From Kordia jejudonensis (GTDB lineage Bacteria; Bacteroidota; Bacteroidia; Flavobacteriales; Flavobacteriaceae), in assembly GCF_001005315.1 (NCBI RefSeq), contig NZ_LBMG01000001.1, forward strand, positions 62,001 through 126,000: DNA of 64,000 nt, given 5' to 3'. Position numbers and translations under genes: made by a program. Numbering within the stretch: the stretch's first letter is position 1; each line of letters opens with the position of its first letter. Positions 9,065-19,096 of this stretch are shown in pieces. A model generated the notes under the pieces. That model was not told the origin of the DNA, searched no databases, and saw only the letters and a list, made by a program, of their open reading frames with translations.

Positions 9065-9723
9065 GTTGTTGTAAATCGGTTAATGTTGATTTCCTTTAGG
9101 ATGAATTGTTCGCGGTTTATTTTTTCTTGTGTTGCACAATGACAAACATATCCATCTTTTACTTCCATTTTAGTGAGAAAAAATGTGAGGTCATCAATGT
9201 GTGCTTTGTTATTTTTTACTTCAAACGATGTTAACGGAATCGCTAAACCTTTGCCGTGTGCTTTGATTACAGCTTCTTTTTGTGTCCAATAGTTAAAAAA
9301 TGCGTTTTGCTTGTCTACTGCATTTAGCACAACTTCTTGCTCGTAAGTTGTCATTTGTGGAACAAAGTCTTGAACACAAACGGGATGTATTTTTTCAATA
9401 TCGATTCCAATATCAGTTTCGTAATTTGCTGCAATGATCGCAATGGCAAGTTGTCCTGCATGTGAAATATTGAATTGTACAGGTGTATTTTCAAAATATG
9501 GTTTTTTATATTTCGTAAAACGGAGTTTTTTAAAATCTGTCGTTTCCGATATCGATTTCATTCCTTCTTTAATGAGTAGTTTTCCCAAAAGTGATAGTTG
9601 CAAATCTTGCCATCTGCGGTAACGCAATAACCGTTCTTGATGTTCTTTTGAAAATAACTTTAGATTATTTCTCAGCAACAATTCATGCTTATCTTCCTGT
9701 ATTTCAGCATATAAAGCAATCAA
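9061..9723 (-). CDS. 4'-phosphopantetheinyl transferase, Sfp type
   Basis: 220 residues. Moves the phosphopantetheine arm of CoA onto the conserved Ser of carrier domains. Visible motifs: FNISHAGQLAIAII, the Mg-binding IGIDIEKIHP, and FNYWTQKEAVIKAHGKG (WxxKEAxxK). Its position just after an NRPS gene indicates it activates the many carrier domains of this cluster. It begins 6 bases after the stop of the preceding NRPS gene. Confidence 0.93.
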   Translation of the reverse strand: MIALYAEIQEDKHELLLRNNLKLFSKEHQERLLRYRRWQDLQLSLLGKLLIKEGMKSISETTDFKKLRFTKYKKPYFENTPVQFNISHAGQLAIAIIAANYETDIGIDIEKIHPVCVQDFVPQMTTYEQEVVLNAVDKQNAFFNYWTQKEAVIKAHGKGLAIPLTSFEVKNNKAHIDDLTFFLTKMEVKDGYVCHCATQEKINREQFILKEININRFTTT

Positions 9724-9729
9724 AATGTA

Positions 9730-12700
9730 TTAAAAATTAAAATCGAAATCAACTTGCGTTGACAAATTATTATATATTTTATCTTTTATAGCTGCCAAAG
9801 TTATAGAAGAATTTAAGACAACTTGCGTTCCTATTTTTTCAAAAAGTTCTCCTATGTATATCGCAGTTGATGCTTCATAACGATCCGTGTTGTAAGAAAT
9901 GGTTAGTTTCAGACAATCTTCTATTTGAAAGAAATTGAATAACAACGGAGTACGACTGTATATCGATGCTGTTGGAAGGTAACGTAACTTTAACTTACCA
10001 ATGTTGATTTCTTCTTGATACGAAAAATCTGGTTTTTGATATGTAATGAGCACATCAAATAATTCCTTTTTAGTCATTGCTAATGGAATTTCAGGATATG
10101 CTTCCAAGCGCATCAATTCGTGTTGTACGCTAGATAATACGTCTTCAAATGTAGTCTGTTTGGAAAATTGCGTACGTAGCGGCACGGTTTTTACAAACAT
10201 CCCAATAAGTGTAGCAATATCAGCATGTGAACGTCCTGAATGTACGGTACCAACAACAATATCCGTGTGTTCGCTCGCTATGAAAATAATACTATTGATA
10301 ATGGTTACAACGAGTTGATAAACAGACACTTTTTGCTGTTGAGCCAATTTGTATATGTCGTTTGTAAATTCTTTGGAAAATGTAACCGTATGGTCCACTC
10401 CTTTGTTGGTGGTTTGACTTGTAATGGTATCTACAGGAATGCTTTCTTTACTTACATATTCTTTTAGATATTCTTGATAAAAAGAGCTTGCCTTTTCCGT
10501 GTCAGTATGGTTTTGAAGCCATTCTGCATAATCTTTGAATTGCAATGCATTTTCTTCTCGTTCTTGTTCCAAAAGTGCATTGCTGAGTTGTTGTGTGAAT
10601 AGTTCTAAGGAAATTCCGTCCATAACGATATGATGCGTGCAAAATACCAAGATATTAGTATCCAGATTTACTTGAATGAGCAATATGCGTACCAATAAGT
10701 CTTCTGCCAAATTGAAAGGCGAATTGATACATTCTTCAATATAGTTTTGTGCTTTTTCAGGATGCGTTTGTATGAGAGAAATGGAGAAATTAACTTGTCC
10801 TATCGATTTTATTTTTTGAAATACTTGTCCTTGCTTTTCAACAAAATTGGTGCGTAAGATTTCATTGGCTTGAATCACTGTTGAAATAGCACGTTCAAGC
10901 TTGCTTTGATCAATTTTCCCATGAACTTCATAAGCTGCCGACATGTTATATGCAATGGACTTTTCTTTGGTTTGTGAAGCTACCCAAAGTTGATATTGTG
11001 AAGGTGTAATTGCATATAATTCCTTTGAAATAGCAGGTTGTATATGTGTTATTTCTTCATTTTTAAGACTTTCCAGATAGTTTGCTAAGGAAGCAATTGT
11101 TGGATATTGAAAAATAGTTTTTAATCCAATAGCATGGCTAAATTCTTCGTTGATACGATGCGAAAGTTTTACCGCATTTAATGAGTGACCGCCAAGACTA
11201 AAGAAGTTATCAATTGTGCTAATGTTGTGTGGATATTGCAACACCGTTTTCCACAAAGCTATTAATTGCTTTTGGAATGTTGTTTTTGGTAATTTTTCTG
11301 TGTGTGCTTTTGCTTTAATGCTACGTTGAGTGAGTTCTTTTCGGTCGATCTTTTTGTTCATTGTCAACGGAAAATCATCCACTTCTTGTACTACTTTAGG
11401 AATCATGTACAAAGGCAGTTGACGCTCTAATATTTCCAATACATTGTGTAGCTCGTACTTTGTATCGTGTTTTTGAATGTACGCTACTAAAAACGCTTCT
11501 TGCCCTTTTTGCTTTTTGGCAACAACTACAGCTTTTGTAATCGCAGGAATTTCGTTCAGCTTGGTTTCTATAGCTTCCAATTCTATACGGAATCCACGAA
11601 TTTTTACTTGATTGTCGTTTCTTCCCAAAAATAACAATTCGCCTTTTTCATTCCATTTGACCAAATCGTTGGTATTGTATATTCGTCCGCTATTGAACGT
11701 ATTTGAAATAAATTGTGCGTTCGTTTTTTCAGGATCGTTAACGTAACCTTTTGCCAAACCATTACCTCCTATGTATAAGGTTCCAATACTTCCTTTGGGC
11801 AATAGTTGTAATTGATTATCAAGAACGTAAAATTGTGTGTTTGCAATTGGCGATCCGATGTTGTTGGCTTCTTTGGCTTCCGTAATTTTTTTGGTAGAAG
11901 ACCAAATTGTGGTTTCTGTCGGACCGTACATATTCCACAATGCCTTGGAATTGGATAAGAGTTGTGCCGCCAAATCTTCGCTCAACAAATCGCCTCCGCA
12001 GACTATCGTTAATGCTTTGTTTCCTTTCCATCCACCATTGATTAATAGTTGATAAAAACTTGGCGTTGCCTGAATAATTGTTGGCGATTGTTTTTTGAGT
12101 GTTGTGATCGTTTGTGCATAATCTGCTAAGGTTTCATTGGAAGCAATGTAGACGGATGCGCCCGAGATTAATGGCAAGAAAAATTCTAGTATGGAAATGT
12201 CAAAGGAATATGTTGTGACTGCAAATAAGGTATCATTTGGTGTTATTCCTGGTTTTTGTTGCATACTTCGCAAAAAGTTTAGCAATGCTTTGTGCTCAAT
12301 TTCAACACCTTTGGGATTTCCAGTTGATCCTGACGTGTAAATGATGTACGCTGTTTGTGTTTCTTCAATTTTTGGCAGCGCTGTAAATTCCTTGTCATCT
12401 GTTGTTTGTAAGATAGTTTCGGATGCTATTAATTCGCAATTTTCAAACGATTCGTCATACGATTGATCTGCAATTATGGTAGCTACACCACTATGATGAA
12501 CAATGTATTGCAATCGACTGTGAGGAAATGTAGGATCGAGCGGAATGTATGATTTTCCAGCTTTAAGAATTCCTAAGAGTATCGAAATTGTAGCTACACT
12601 ACGATTGAGTAATACGCCAATGGAAGCCGATTTTATATCCAATTGTACGATGTTTTGCGCAACAGTATTGGAAACTTCATGTAGTTCTTTATAAGATAGC

Positions 12701-14133
12701 GAAGTGTTGGCATCTTTTACCGCTATTGCATTTGGAGAGTGTGCTACAGTTGCTTTTATAAGGTCTAAAAGTGTTGTGCCGTTTTGATAACTTACTTTTG
12801 TATCGTTAAAATCGTACAGCAATTGTTTTTTTTCTGCTACAGATAGAAAATCGTACGAAGAAAGTGCTGCATGAGGATTTTTTAAAAGTTCACGTAGCAA
12901 CGATTGAAAGTGTTCCGTAAGTTGCTTGATTTGTACTGCATCAAAGTAATTAAGATTGTAATCGAAATCAATTTTAACGTCTTCATGTTCATCAAATTCA
13001 CGAATATATATTGCCAATGCCACACGTTCTGCTCCGTGTGTAAGCGGAATTACAGTAGTTTTTGTGTGTTGAAAGTGCGCTGCATAGTTTTGCTTTTCAT
13101 ACGATAGCGAAATATTGAATAACCGTTCTTTATCTTGAAAATTGTGCAAACCTTGTGCTAATTTCCCCAAAGGAAAACGTTGGTGTCGATAGTCTTGACG
13201 CAGTTGTCCTCGAATGGCAGTTAGCAATTCGGCAAATGTTGCATTGTGGTCTATTTTCATTCGCAATGGCGAAATTCCCATAAATAAACCCACTGTTTTT
13301 TTAAATATCGATTTTCCTCTGTTTAATACAGGTAATCCAATGGCGAAGTCCGTATTTTGATGTACACGACTAAAGTACAAAAAGAGCGCTCCGAGAATGA
13401 AATGAAAGGTACTTACTTTACATTCTTTTGCTTGTAGATTGATAGCATTGTACTGTGAGCGTTTGATAAAAATTGCGTTACGATCACTGATTGCTTCTTG
13501 TGTATTTGGGTTTTTCTTTTGAAAAAGATGTTCAGGTAGTATTTTGAATCTTTCTAGCCAATACGCTTTGTCTTTTTGGTATGCTTCCGAAGTTTGATAC
13601 GCTTTATCATCTTCTGCAAAGTCTTTGTAGGTATAAGGATATTCTGAAATTACACTTCCGTTTGTTATAATTTCATTGTAATTTTTTACCAAACGCTGAA
13701 ACATCAACGAAGTTCCCCAACCATCCGTAATGATATGATGATATACCGAAAAAAGATAGTGTTTTTCTGGCGCTACTTTTACTAAGATAAATTTATGCAG
13801 GAATGCTCCTGAAACAACTTCAAATGTTTTTTGAAAGTTTGCTTGCATAAACGCAGTAGCTTCTGCTTCGGCATTTGTACTTTTAGAAAAATCTTGAAAG
13901 GATAAAGCTCCTGTATAATGGTTTTGTATCGAAGGAATAACAGCAACATTTTCTATACGAAATGTGGTTCGGTACGTATCATGTTGATTGATTAAAGCTT
14001 GGTATGCTTTTTCAAAAACGTTTACATCTAACATACCTTCAATCGCAACTTTTGCCCCAATGTTGTATATTGGATCATTTGGGTACAAGAGTTGTTCAAA
14101 ATAGACATCTTGTTGTGGTAGTGTAAGTTTCAT
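9730..14133 (-). CDS. NRPS, C-A(Gly predicted)-T-C
   Basis: 1467 residues. Domains: C (1-430; HHIITDG at 132-138), A (about 455-960; YTSGSTGNPKG near 600), T (GGHSL Ser near 983), and a second complete C domain (about 1035-1467; HHIVMDG near 1168). Reading the A-domain pocket by alignment gives D-I-L-Q-V-G-M-I-W, close to the known glycine code DILQLGLIW. There is no following T or TE, so the terminal C domain must use an acceptor or donor on another protein, such as one of the free carrier proteins, or act in release. The second C shows HHxxxDG, so it is not an epimerase. Last NRPS of the cluster. Confidence 0.93.
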   Translation of the reverse strand: MKLTLPQQDVYFEQLLYPNDPIYNIGAKVAIEGMLDVNVFEKAYQALINQHDTYRTTFRIENVAVIPSIQNHYTGALSFQDFSKSTNAEAEATAFMQANFQKTFEVVSGAFLHKFILVKVAPEKHYLFSVYHHIITDGWGTSLMFQRLVKNYNEIITNGSVISEYPYTYKDFAEDDKAYQTSEAYQKDKAYWLERFKILPEHLFQKKNPNTQEAISDRNAIFIKRSQYNAINLQAKECKVSTFHFILGALFLYFSRVHQNTDFAIGLPVLNRGKSIFKKTVGLFMGISPLRMKIDHNATFAELLTAIRGQLRQDYRHQRFPLGKLAQGLHNFQDKERLFNISLSYEKQNYAAHFQHTKTTVIPLTHGAERVALAIYIREFDEHEDVKIDFDYNLNYFDAVQIKQLTEHFQSLLRELLKNPHAALSSYDFLSVAEKKQLLYDFNDTKVSYQNGTTLLDLIKATVAHSPNAIAVKDANTSLSYKELHEVSNTVAQNIVQLDIKSASIGVLLNRSVATISILLGILKAGKSYIPLDPTFPHSRLQYIVHHSGVATIIADQSYDESFENCELIASETILQTTDDKEFTALPKIEETQTAYIIYTSGSTGNPKGVEIEHKALLNFLRSMQQKPGITPNDTLFAVTTYSFDISILEFFLPLISGASVYIASNETLADYAQTITTLKKQSPTIIQATPSFYQLLINGGWKGNKALTIVCGGDLLSEDLAAQLLSNSKALWNMYGPTETTIWSSTKKITEAKEANNIGSPIANTQFYVLDNQLQLLPKGSIGTLYIGGNGLAKGYVNDPEKTNAQFISNTFNSGRIYNTNDLVKWNEKGELLFLGRNDNQVKIRGFRIELEAIETKLNEIPAITKAVVVAKKQKGQEAFLVAYIQKHDTKYELHNVLEILERQLPLYMIPKVVQEVDDFPLTMNKKIDRKELTQRSIKAKAHTEKLPKTTFQKQLIALWKTVLQYPHNISTIDNFFSLGGHSLNAVKLSHRINEEFSHAIGLKTIFQYPTIASLANYLESLKNEEITHIQPAISKELYAITPSQYQLWVASQTKEKSIAYNMSAAYEVHGKIDQSKLERAISTVIQANEILRTNFVEKQGQVFQKIKSIGQVNFSISLIQTHPEKAQNYIEECINSPFNLAEDLLVRILLIQVNLDTNILVFCTHHIVMDGISLELFTQQLSNALLEQEREENALQFKDYAEWLQNHTDTEKASSFYQEYLKEYVSKESIPVDTITSQTTNKGVDHTVTFSKEFTNDIYKLAQQQKVSVYQLVVTIINSIIFIASEHTDIVVGTVHSGRSHADIATLIGMFVKTVPLRTQFSKQTTFEDVLSSVQHELMRLEAYPEIPLAMTKKELFDVLITYQKPDFSYQEEINIGKLKLRYLPTASIYSRTPLLFNFFQIEDCLKLTISYNTDRYEASTAIYIGELFEKIGTQVVLNSSITLAAIKDKIYNNLSTQVDFDFNF

Positions 14134-14203
14134 AATGGATTTGGAAATGGTAAGAAGCGGCTTTTCTTCTTAAATCTGGTACTTTTAGTTGTTCTAACCG
14201 TTT

Positions 14204-14662
14204 TTATGCGTTAGAAGTAACATCCCAATAATAAAAATTGTGCAATGTATCAAGTTCAAAATTAGTGACTTCATAGAGTTTATTGGCAACTGTATTATTC
14301 TTTTCGGTTTCTAACATAAGTCCGCAATATCCTGAAGTTTTGCAATGATTTTTGGCTGCGTTTATGAGTTCTTTTGAAAATCCTTTTCCACGTTGTGCAG
14401 TAGCTACAAATAAATCATTGAGCAACCACATTCGCTTCATTTGTGTTGAAGAGAACAGCGGATATAATTGTACAAATCCTGTGACGGTTTTATTTTGATC
14501 GCACGAAACATAAATGACAGATTCTTTGTTTTTTATACGTTCTTCTAAGAAAGCTTTTGCTCCTGAAAGATCGGATGTTTTACGATAAAAAACTCTGTAG
14601 GCATCAAATAGTTGTGCTAAATCATTAAAACAGTCTGCGTTATTTGTAATTAGTGTTGTCAT
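14204..14662 (-). CDS. GNAT-family N-acetyltransferase
   Basis: 152 residues with the GNAT fold signature. The acetyl-CoA loop is LFVATAQRGKGFSKELINAA (the QRGKG motif), followed by CGLMLETEKNNTVANKLYE, where the NxxAxxLYE block is typical. Cytoplasmic. It sits between the NRPS and the SAT-like gene in the same direction. It could acylate an amine or hydroxylamine of the peptide, or be a resistance acetyltransferase; substrate unknown. Confidence 0.85.
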   Translation of the reverse strand: MTTLITNNADCFNDLAQLFDAYRVFYRKTSDLSGAKAFLEERIKNKESVIYVSCDQNKTVTGFVQLYPLFSSTQMKRMWLLNDLFVATAQRGKGFSKELINAAKNHCKTSGYCGLMLETEKNNTVANKLYEVTNFELDTLHNFYYWDVTSNA

Positions 14663-14693
14663 TTAGTGTAAAAATTAATGCGTTTTGTATGCT

Positions 14694-15425
14694 TTATTTT
14701 TGTGTTGATATTTGTTGTGTCACTATTTTTTTTACGATGGTTTTTTCAGGTATATCATTGACAATAACACAATCTGGTCCTATTTTGGAATCCGATCCTA
14801 CTTGTACAGGACCTAAGATTTGTACACCTCTTGCCACGTGTACATTATTGCCCAAGGTAGGATGTCTTTTCCCAACTGGATTAAATGTAATTTTACGTGC
14901 GCCCAACAGTACATTATTTAGTAATGTGCAGTTGTCACCTATTTGAGATGTTGCGCCAATAAGCGTATTTACTCCATGATCGATTACAAAATTCTTTCCT
15001 ATTTTTACTTGAGGATGAATTTCAATTGTTGTCGTTTTAGTCGCTTCTTCTGAGATGTAAAACGCATAATATTTACATAAGTTACTAATTTTTTCGTTCT
15101 CATTGTCAACGTAAAAAAGTTCATGTGCCAATCTGTAATAAAATATTACTTTGTACGAGCGTGATAATTTATATATAAATGAAGGCGCAATTGTAATAGG
15201 ATCTTGTGCCACACGCGCGTACAAATCGCCATGACTTATTGCTGCAATTTTAGCATAGGTTTCATCATCAAGATTTATTTTTAATTGCACCAATTCTGGA
15301 CATAAGATTTGATACAATTTTCGAAAATCTGCTTCTATTTGAGCAATAGAAATATCATGCTCCACATCTTTAAAGTTGTTTTGCACCGCTATTTCAGGAA
15401 AAAGATTTGAACTTAAGTTATCCAT
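14694..15425 (-). CDS. Serine-acetyltransferase-like hexapeptide-repeat acyltransferase
   Basis: 243 residues. An N-terminal helical half is followed by a left-handed beta-helix (about 130-230). Visible features are IEIHPQVKIGKNFVIDHG (catalytic His in DHG), hexapeptide repeats and the loop KRHPTLGNNVHV. This is the arrangement of CysE-type serine O-acetyltransferases. Being inside the cluster, it could O-acetylate Ser or a hydroxylated precursor to create a leaving group. No O-acetylserine sulfhydrylase-like gene is next to it, so a 2,3-diaminopropionate pathway is incomplete here. Confidence 0.82.
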   Translation of the reverse strand: MDNLSSNLFPEIAVQNNFKDVEHDISIAQIEADFRKLYQILCPELVQLKINLDDETYAKIAAISHGDLYARVAQDPITIAPSFIYKLSRSYKVIFYYRLAHELFYVDNENEKISNLCKYYAFYISEEATKTTTIEIHPQVKIGKNFVIDHGVNTLIGATSQIGDNCTLLNNVLLGARKITFNPVGKRHPTLGNNVHVARGVQILGPVQVGSDSKIGPDCVIVNDIPEKTIVKKIVTQQISTQK

Positions 15426-15474
15426 AATTCAAATTTTTTAAGATTAATTTACAGCTGTAGTATGTATACAGTAT

Positions 15475-16440
15475 TTAGTTATAGTTTTCTACCACAACTA
15501 ATTGTGTGTTTTCAATTGACCATTTTGCAAATCGTTTGAAATTTGAGTCTCCATAGGTGTCAAAAGTGAGGTCTCCGATACACGTTTTCCACGTTTGTTT
15601 GTGCAATTGTTGCTGCCAATCGCTCAATGTATTTGTGGTATACAGTTGCACAACAATTTCTATCGCAGCGTATGTTTCTAAGAAATACGTCATTGGATAA
15701 TCGGAAAACTGTTTGTAATACTGATTGTTTACGCGTGTTGCCGTTTTGCATTGAGAAGCGTGTTCGTACCCAAATACAACTACTTTTTGATCAATATGAC
15801 CTAGTTTTTTAGGAAGTTCAGGACGTACTAAATCGTCGGTAAAGAATATTTCATCAATGGTTTTTAAGTCTGTTAGATTTTTTTCTATAAACTTGATACT
15901 GTGATTGTAATTCCCGACGTACATTACCTTGTTTGCAGTTGCAATAGATTGTACAAGTGATACATGTGTTAACGTACGTAATTGTTTTTTTATGAGTGTT
16001 GATAGAGCAATTCCATGTGTTGAATTGTCGTGATCAATGTATAAAGTATGTGTCTTAATTTTTTGAAATTCATTTTTTATAAATGCAGCTAAGTCAGAAT
16101 CTTTTCCACAAAGTCGAAAAGCATTTGGAAAATCTCGCGTCAGTGCATCTGCCGTTGCGGCTGGCAAGAATACTGGAAATGCATTTTTATACGTTTTTAA
16201 AGCATTTTTTGCAGCGGCTGAGGCATAATGTCCAATAACCGCATGTACTTGCTTGGCTACTATATGTTGTGCAGCGATTGTTCCTCCTTCAGCTGTAGCG
16301 AAATCATTTTCCCATATAAGTTCAATCCCTCTTTTTTCTAGTTCAAGGTTTTTTGCTGCCATTTTTACGGCATTGATAAACGTATCTTGATGTATAGAGC
16401 CGTTTGGTGATAAATCTGCTGATATTCCAATACGTATCAT
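15475..16440 (-). CDS. Periplasmic-binding-protein-like (Leu/Ile/Val type) protein without signal peptide
   Basis: 321 residues with the type I periplasmic binding fold seen in amino-acid-binding proteins: GISADLSPNGSIHQDTFINAVKMA at the start, then HAVIGHYASAAAKNA, FPVFLPAATADAL and FPNAFRLCGKDSD. The chain starts directly with the first beta strand (MIRIGISADL), so there is no signal peptide or lipobox and it should be cytoplasmic. It lies 32 bases past the FAD oxidoreductase. It may bind an amino acid or pathway intermediate, or be a recruited fold with an enzymatic or regulatory role. No permease genes accompany it. Confidence 0.75.
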   Translation of the reverse strand: MIRIGISADLSPNGSIHQDTFINAVKMAAKNLELEKRGIELIWENDFATAEGGTIAAQHIVAKQVHAVIGHYASAAAKNALKTYKNAFPVFLPAATADALTRDFPNAFRLCGKDSDLAAFIKNEFQKIKTHTLYIDHDNSTHGIALSTLIKKQLRTLTHVSLVQSIATANKVMYVGNYNHSIKFIEKNLTDLKTIDEIFFTDDLVRPELPKKLGHIDQKVVVFGYEHASQCKTATRVNNQYYKQFSDYPMTYFLETYAAIEIVVQLYTTNTLSDWQQQLHKQTWKTCIGDLTFDTYGDSNFKRFAKWSIENTQLVVVENYN

Positions 16441-16472
16441 TTTTTTGTGTGATTATTGTTAGTAATAAACGG

Positions 16473-17582
16473 TTATAATTTGTAGCGCCATTTGAGTTTG
16501 TTCTCAACCGTTTGTGAGTTAAGATAGGCGTGTACTTGGGTACTGATTTCCTTTGCAATGGCAATGCAACATTTGTAACCTCTTCCTGAGAATCCGGCAG
16601 CTACATAGAGTCCTGGCTGGTTTTTTATAAACTGAACAATTGGTGCTTTTTCTTCAGTGTAGCTATCGTAGCCTTTCATTGCGTTGAAAGCTTGATGCGC
16701 AGTTTTTTTCTGTATCAAATCGTTCAAACGTGTCATTGCGTCTACCACTTCATTACTATTACTTTCGTTTAAAAGATCGGGCGTGTCTTGTATTTCAAAT
16801 ACCTGACTTCCTGCATAGAAGCTTCCGCCTGCATTTGGACGAATGTACGTTTCTATGGTTTCATCAATTAGTGAAATATTGATGGCTTTTGTATGATCTA
16901 CCAATTGTGTGAGCGATATGGAACGTGTAAAAATGGGCAACGTTGGCAGTATTTTCTTGGTATAGGCGCCAACTGTTAACACTATTGATTTACATTGTAC
17001 CGTGTCGTGTGGCAACACTATATCCCAAAGTTGATCACTTATTTGTTTGATGGCTTGCACACAACAATTTTCATATACTTCTCCTTTTTTTTCTTTGAAT
17101 CCGTTAGCAAAATTGATTGCTGTTTGTGTCGGATTTCCATAACCACCAAGGTGTTCATATATTGCAATTTTGTTGACAGTATTTTTGATCCAAGGATATT
17201 TTTGCGCAATTGCTTTACTTTCTAAAACTGTGATTGGATAGTCGCTATTGCCCATTTCTTGAGAAAAAGAAGCTGCTTTTTCAGCATGTTTTTTATCCAT
17301 GAGATATACAAAACCTGAACTGCTGTACGGGCTTTTTCCGGGTAAGTTGTGCTTGTCCCAATTGAGAAAGTATTGCAAAGATGTATACGAAAGTCTGCTA
17401 AGAGATGGCACAGGATCGTATACTCTTGTAATTCCTCTGGAATAACTTGTAGCACCTGAACTCCCTATTTTATTTTTTTCAATAAGTAGTACTGAATTGT
17501 CTTTGTTTTTTAGAAAATAAGCACAACTTGCACCATAAATTCCGCCGCCAATGACAACAGTGTCGTATACTTTTTTTGCCAT
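16473..17582 (-). CDS. FAD-dependent amine oxidase (DAO / glycine-sarcosine oxidase family)
   Basis: 369 residues. The N-terminal dinucleotide fold is VVIGGGIYGASCAYFL with IEK at the end of strand 2, and the C-terminal FAD-contact block is AAGFSGRGYKCC. These are DAO-family features shared by sarcosine and glycine oxidases. It begins 2 bases after the stop of the MetRS-like gene. In hydrazine pathways (s56-p1, triacsin, pyrazomycin) a DAO-type enzyme next to the hydrazine synthetase oxidises the lysine-derived N-N adduct and releases a hydrazino acid; the neighbourhood suggests the same job here. The family assignment is secure; the substrate is inferred. Confidence 0.85.
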   Translation of the reverse strand: MAKKVYDTVVIGGGIYGASCAYFLKNKDNSVLLIEKNKIGSSGATSYSRGITRVYDPVPSLSRLSYTSLQYFLNWDKHNLPGKSPYSSSGFVYLMDKKHAEKAASFSQEMGNSDYPITVLESKAIAQKYPWIKNTVNKIAIYEHLGGYGNPTQTAINFANGFKEKKGEVYENCCVQAIKQISDQLWDIVLPHDTVQCKSIVLTVGAYTKKILPTLPIFTRSISLTQLVDHTKAINISLIDETIETYIRPNAGGSFYAGSQVFEIQDTPDLLNESNSNEVVDAMTRLNDLIQKKTAHQAFNAMKGYDSYTEEKAPIVQFIKNQPGLYVAAGFSGRGYKCCIAIAKEISTQVHAYLNSQTVENKLKWRYKL

Positions 17583-17584
17583 TT

Positions 17585-19093
17585 TTAAGATACTATCGAT
17601 TTGTTAAATAAGGTGTGTGCAAATACTTTGTTTTTCATTGTATACTTTTCCATGAATTGGTTTGAAAGTGTAGGATGAATTGGTGTGCTTAAAGACACAT
17701 AAAGTATTGACGCTTCTACAATTTTGTCTGCTTCTTTGTTTGCATATAATTTCAAGATATATTCTAATAATTCTTGTAATACTGAAGCAATTCCATTGAT
17801 AGAAAAGTGTTTTAATTCGCCATGATGAGACCATTTTTTATAGAAATTTAAAAGTACCTCATCGGTGGTATTTTGTAATTTTGTGATGTGTTTGTCAATA
17901 TCGGTTACGGCTTCAAAAACGCTTTCGATACGCTGTATTCCACGTTCAAAAAAGTTTGTATACCAATGTGTAAATTTGAGCATTTCAAAGTTTCTAATTT
18001 CTTTTTCTGGTGAAATGAGCGCCAAATGAAAACGCACACCATCTGCGCTGTAATCTTTTAGAATATCATCTACCCATATGGCGTGATTTCTACTTGTTGA
18101 GAAGTCGCCACCTTCAAGTTTTAAGAATTTATTTGTCAATGCCGTGAAGTTATTGGTATAGCCTTCAAGGTTTGAAAGTAGTGATGGATATACAATAGCG
18201 TGACTAAAAGAACAATCGAAACCTAAAAAATTGACAATCCGTGTAGCAGTATCTTTCCAAAAATAGGCATGTTTTTCTGCGGCATTGTTTTGTGTCCAAA
18301 ATTCTTTGGAAGCTGCCAAATATCCTGCAATACCAGAAAACCAAGTGTGAATTGTTTTGTGTTCTCCATCTATTTCTAAATCGATTCCGTGTCCACCAGG
18401 ACGATCAATACACCAATCTAGTTCGCTTTCATTCAGGATATGATTTATAAAAATGTTTAAGTAATCTCTAACTTCATTTTCGGTATATAGTTGTTGTAGG
18501 AACTCTTTGTATTTTTCTAATTGGAGATATTCACGTTCTTTTTCGACAAACTGCACAGGCTTGTTGGTAAGGTAAGAAACCATGTTTTCCATTTTTTCGA
18601 GTACAGGACTGTTTGCACAAGCTTCACATTGACTTGCGTCAGAATGCGAGCCACAATAGTTACAAATTCCTCTTGCAAATGCTTCATATCCAAATTGCTG
18701 ATCTTCTTCCGAATAGGGAACTTGCATTGTCGTTTTCTGAATGGTTCCTTTTTTTACTGCATTTTGATACAGCATTCTGATGGCAGCAGTATAATGTTCA
18801 TTTTGATATGCTTTTAAGAAGATATCCAAATCAATATCTATTCCTTTGAGTGTTGCTTCAATACGATTACCAAAGTGCGTAGCCAATTCAAATTTATCTT
18901 TGTTTTGTTGTATTGCTTTGAGTGCAACATAATCTTGATAATCATCAGAATAGGAAACAAATAAAACATCATCACCCATCATTCTGCGAAGTCGTGCAAA
19001 TACATCAGCCGCCAAAAATGGTCCTGAAATGTGCCCTAAGTGAAGATTTCCATTAGGTGTTGGTGGTGCAATTGTAACGATATATTTCCCCAT
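17585..19093 (-). CDS. MetRS-like class I synthetase, probable half of a split hydrazine synthetase
   Basis: 502 residues of class I aminoacyl-tRNA synthetase (MetG-like) fold: APPTPNGNLHLGHISG (HIGH motif), a zinc knuckle CNYCGSHSDASQCEAC, and GGDFSTSRNHAIWVDD in place of KMSKS. The first Lys of the usual Bacteroidota KxSTS is Asp here. It is much shorter than a flavobacterial MetRS (about 690) and has no C-terminal tRNA-binding domain, so it is unlikely to be the housekeeping enzyme. The cupin gene lies 3 bases upstream, in the same order as the cupin-MetRS fusion of hydrazine synthetases, which join an N-hydroxy-diamine to an amino acid through adenylation and rearrangement. The function follows from this context. 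Confidence 0.82.
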   Translation of the reverse strand: MGKYIVTIAPPTPNGNLHLGHISGPFLAADVFARLRRMMGDDVLFVSYSDDYQDYVALKAIQQNKDKFELATHFGNRIEATLKGIDIDLDIFLKAYQNEHYTAAIRMLYQNAVKKGTIQKTTMQVPYSEEDQQFGYEAFARGICNYCGSHSDASQCEACANSPVLEKMENMVSYLTNKPVQFVEKEREYLQLEKYKEFLQQLYTENEVRDYLNIFINHILNESELDWCIDRPGGHGIDLEIDGEHKTIHTWFSGIAGYLAASKEFWTQNNAAEKHAYFWKDTATRIVNFLGFDCSFSHAIVYPSLLSNLEGYTNNFTALTNKFLKLEGGDFSTSRNHAIWVDDILKDYSADGVRFHLALISPEKEIRNFEMLKFTHWYTNFFERGIQRIESVFEAVTDIDKHITKLQNTTDEVLLNFYKKWSHHGELKHFSINGIASVLQELLEYILKLYANKEADKIVEASILYVSLSTPIHPTLSNQFMEKYTMKNKVFAHTLFNKSIVS

Positions 19094-19096
19094 AAT

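Noticed and set aside
17585-19093. Housekeeping methionyl-tRNA synthetase
   Set aside because: Too short, no C-terminal tRNA-binding domain, altered KMSKS, and embedded in a biosynthetic operon.
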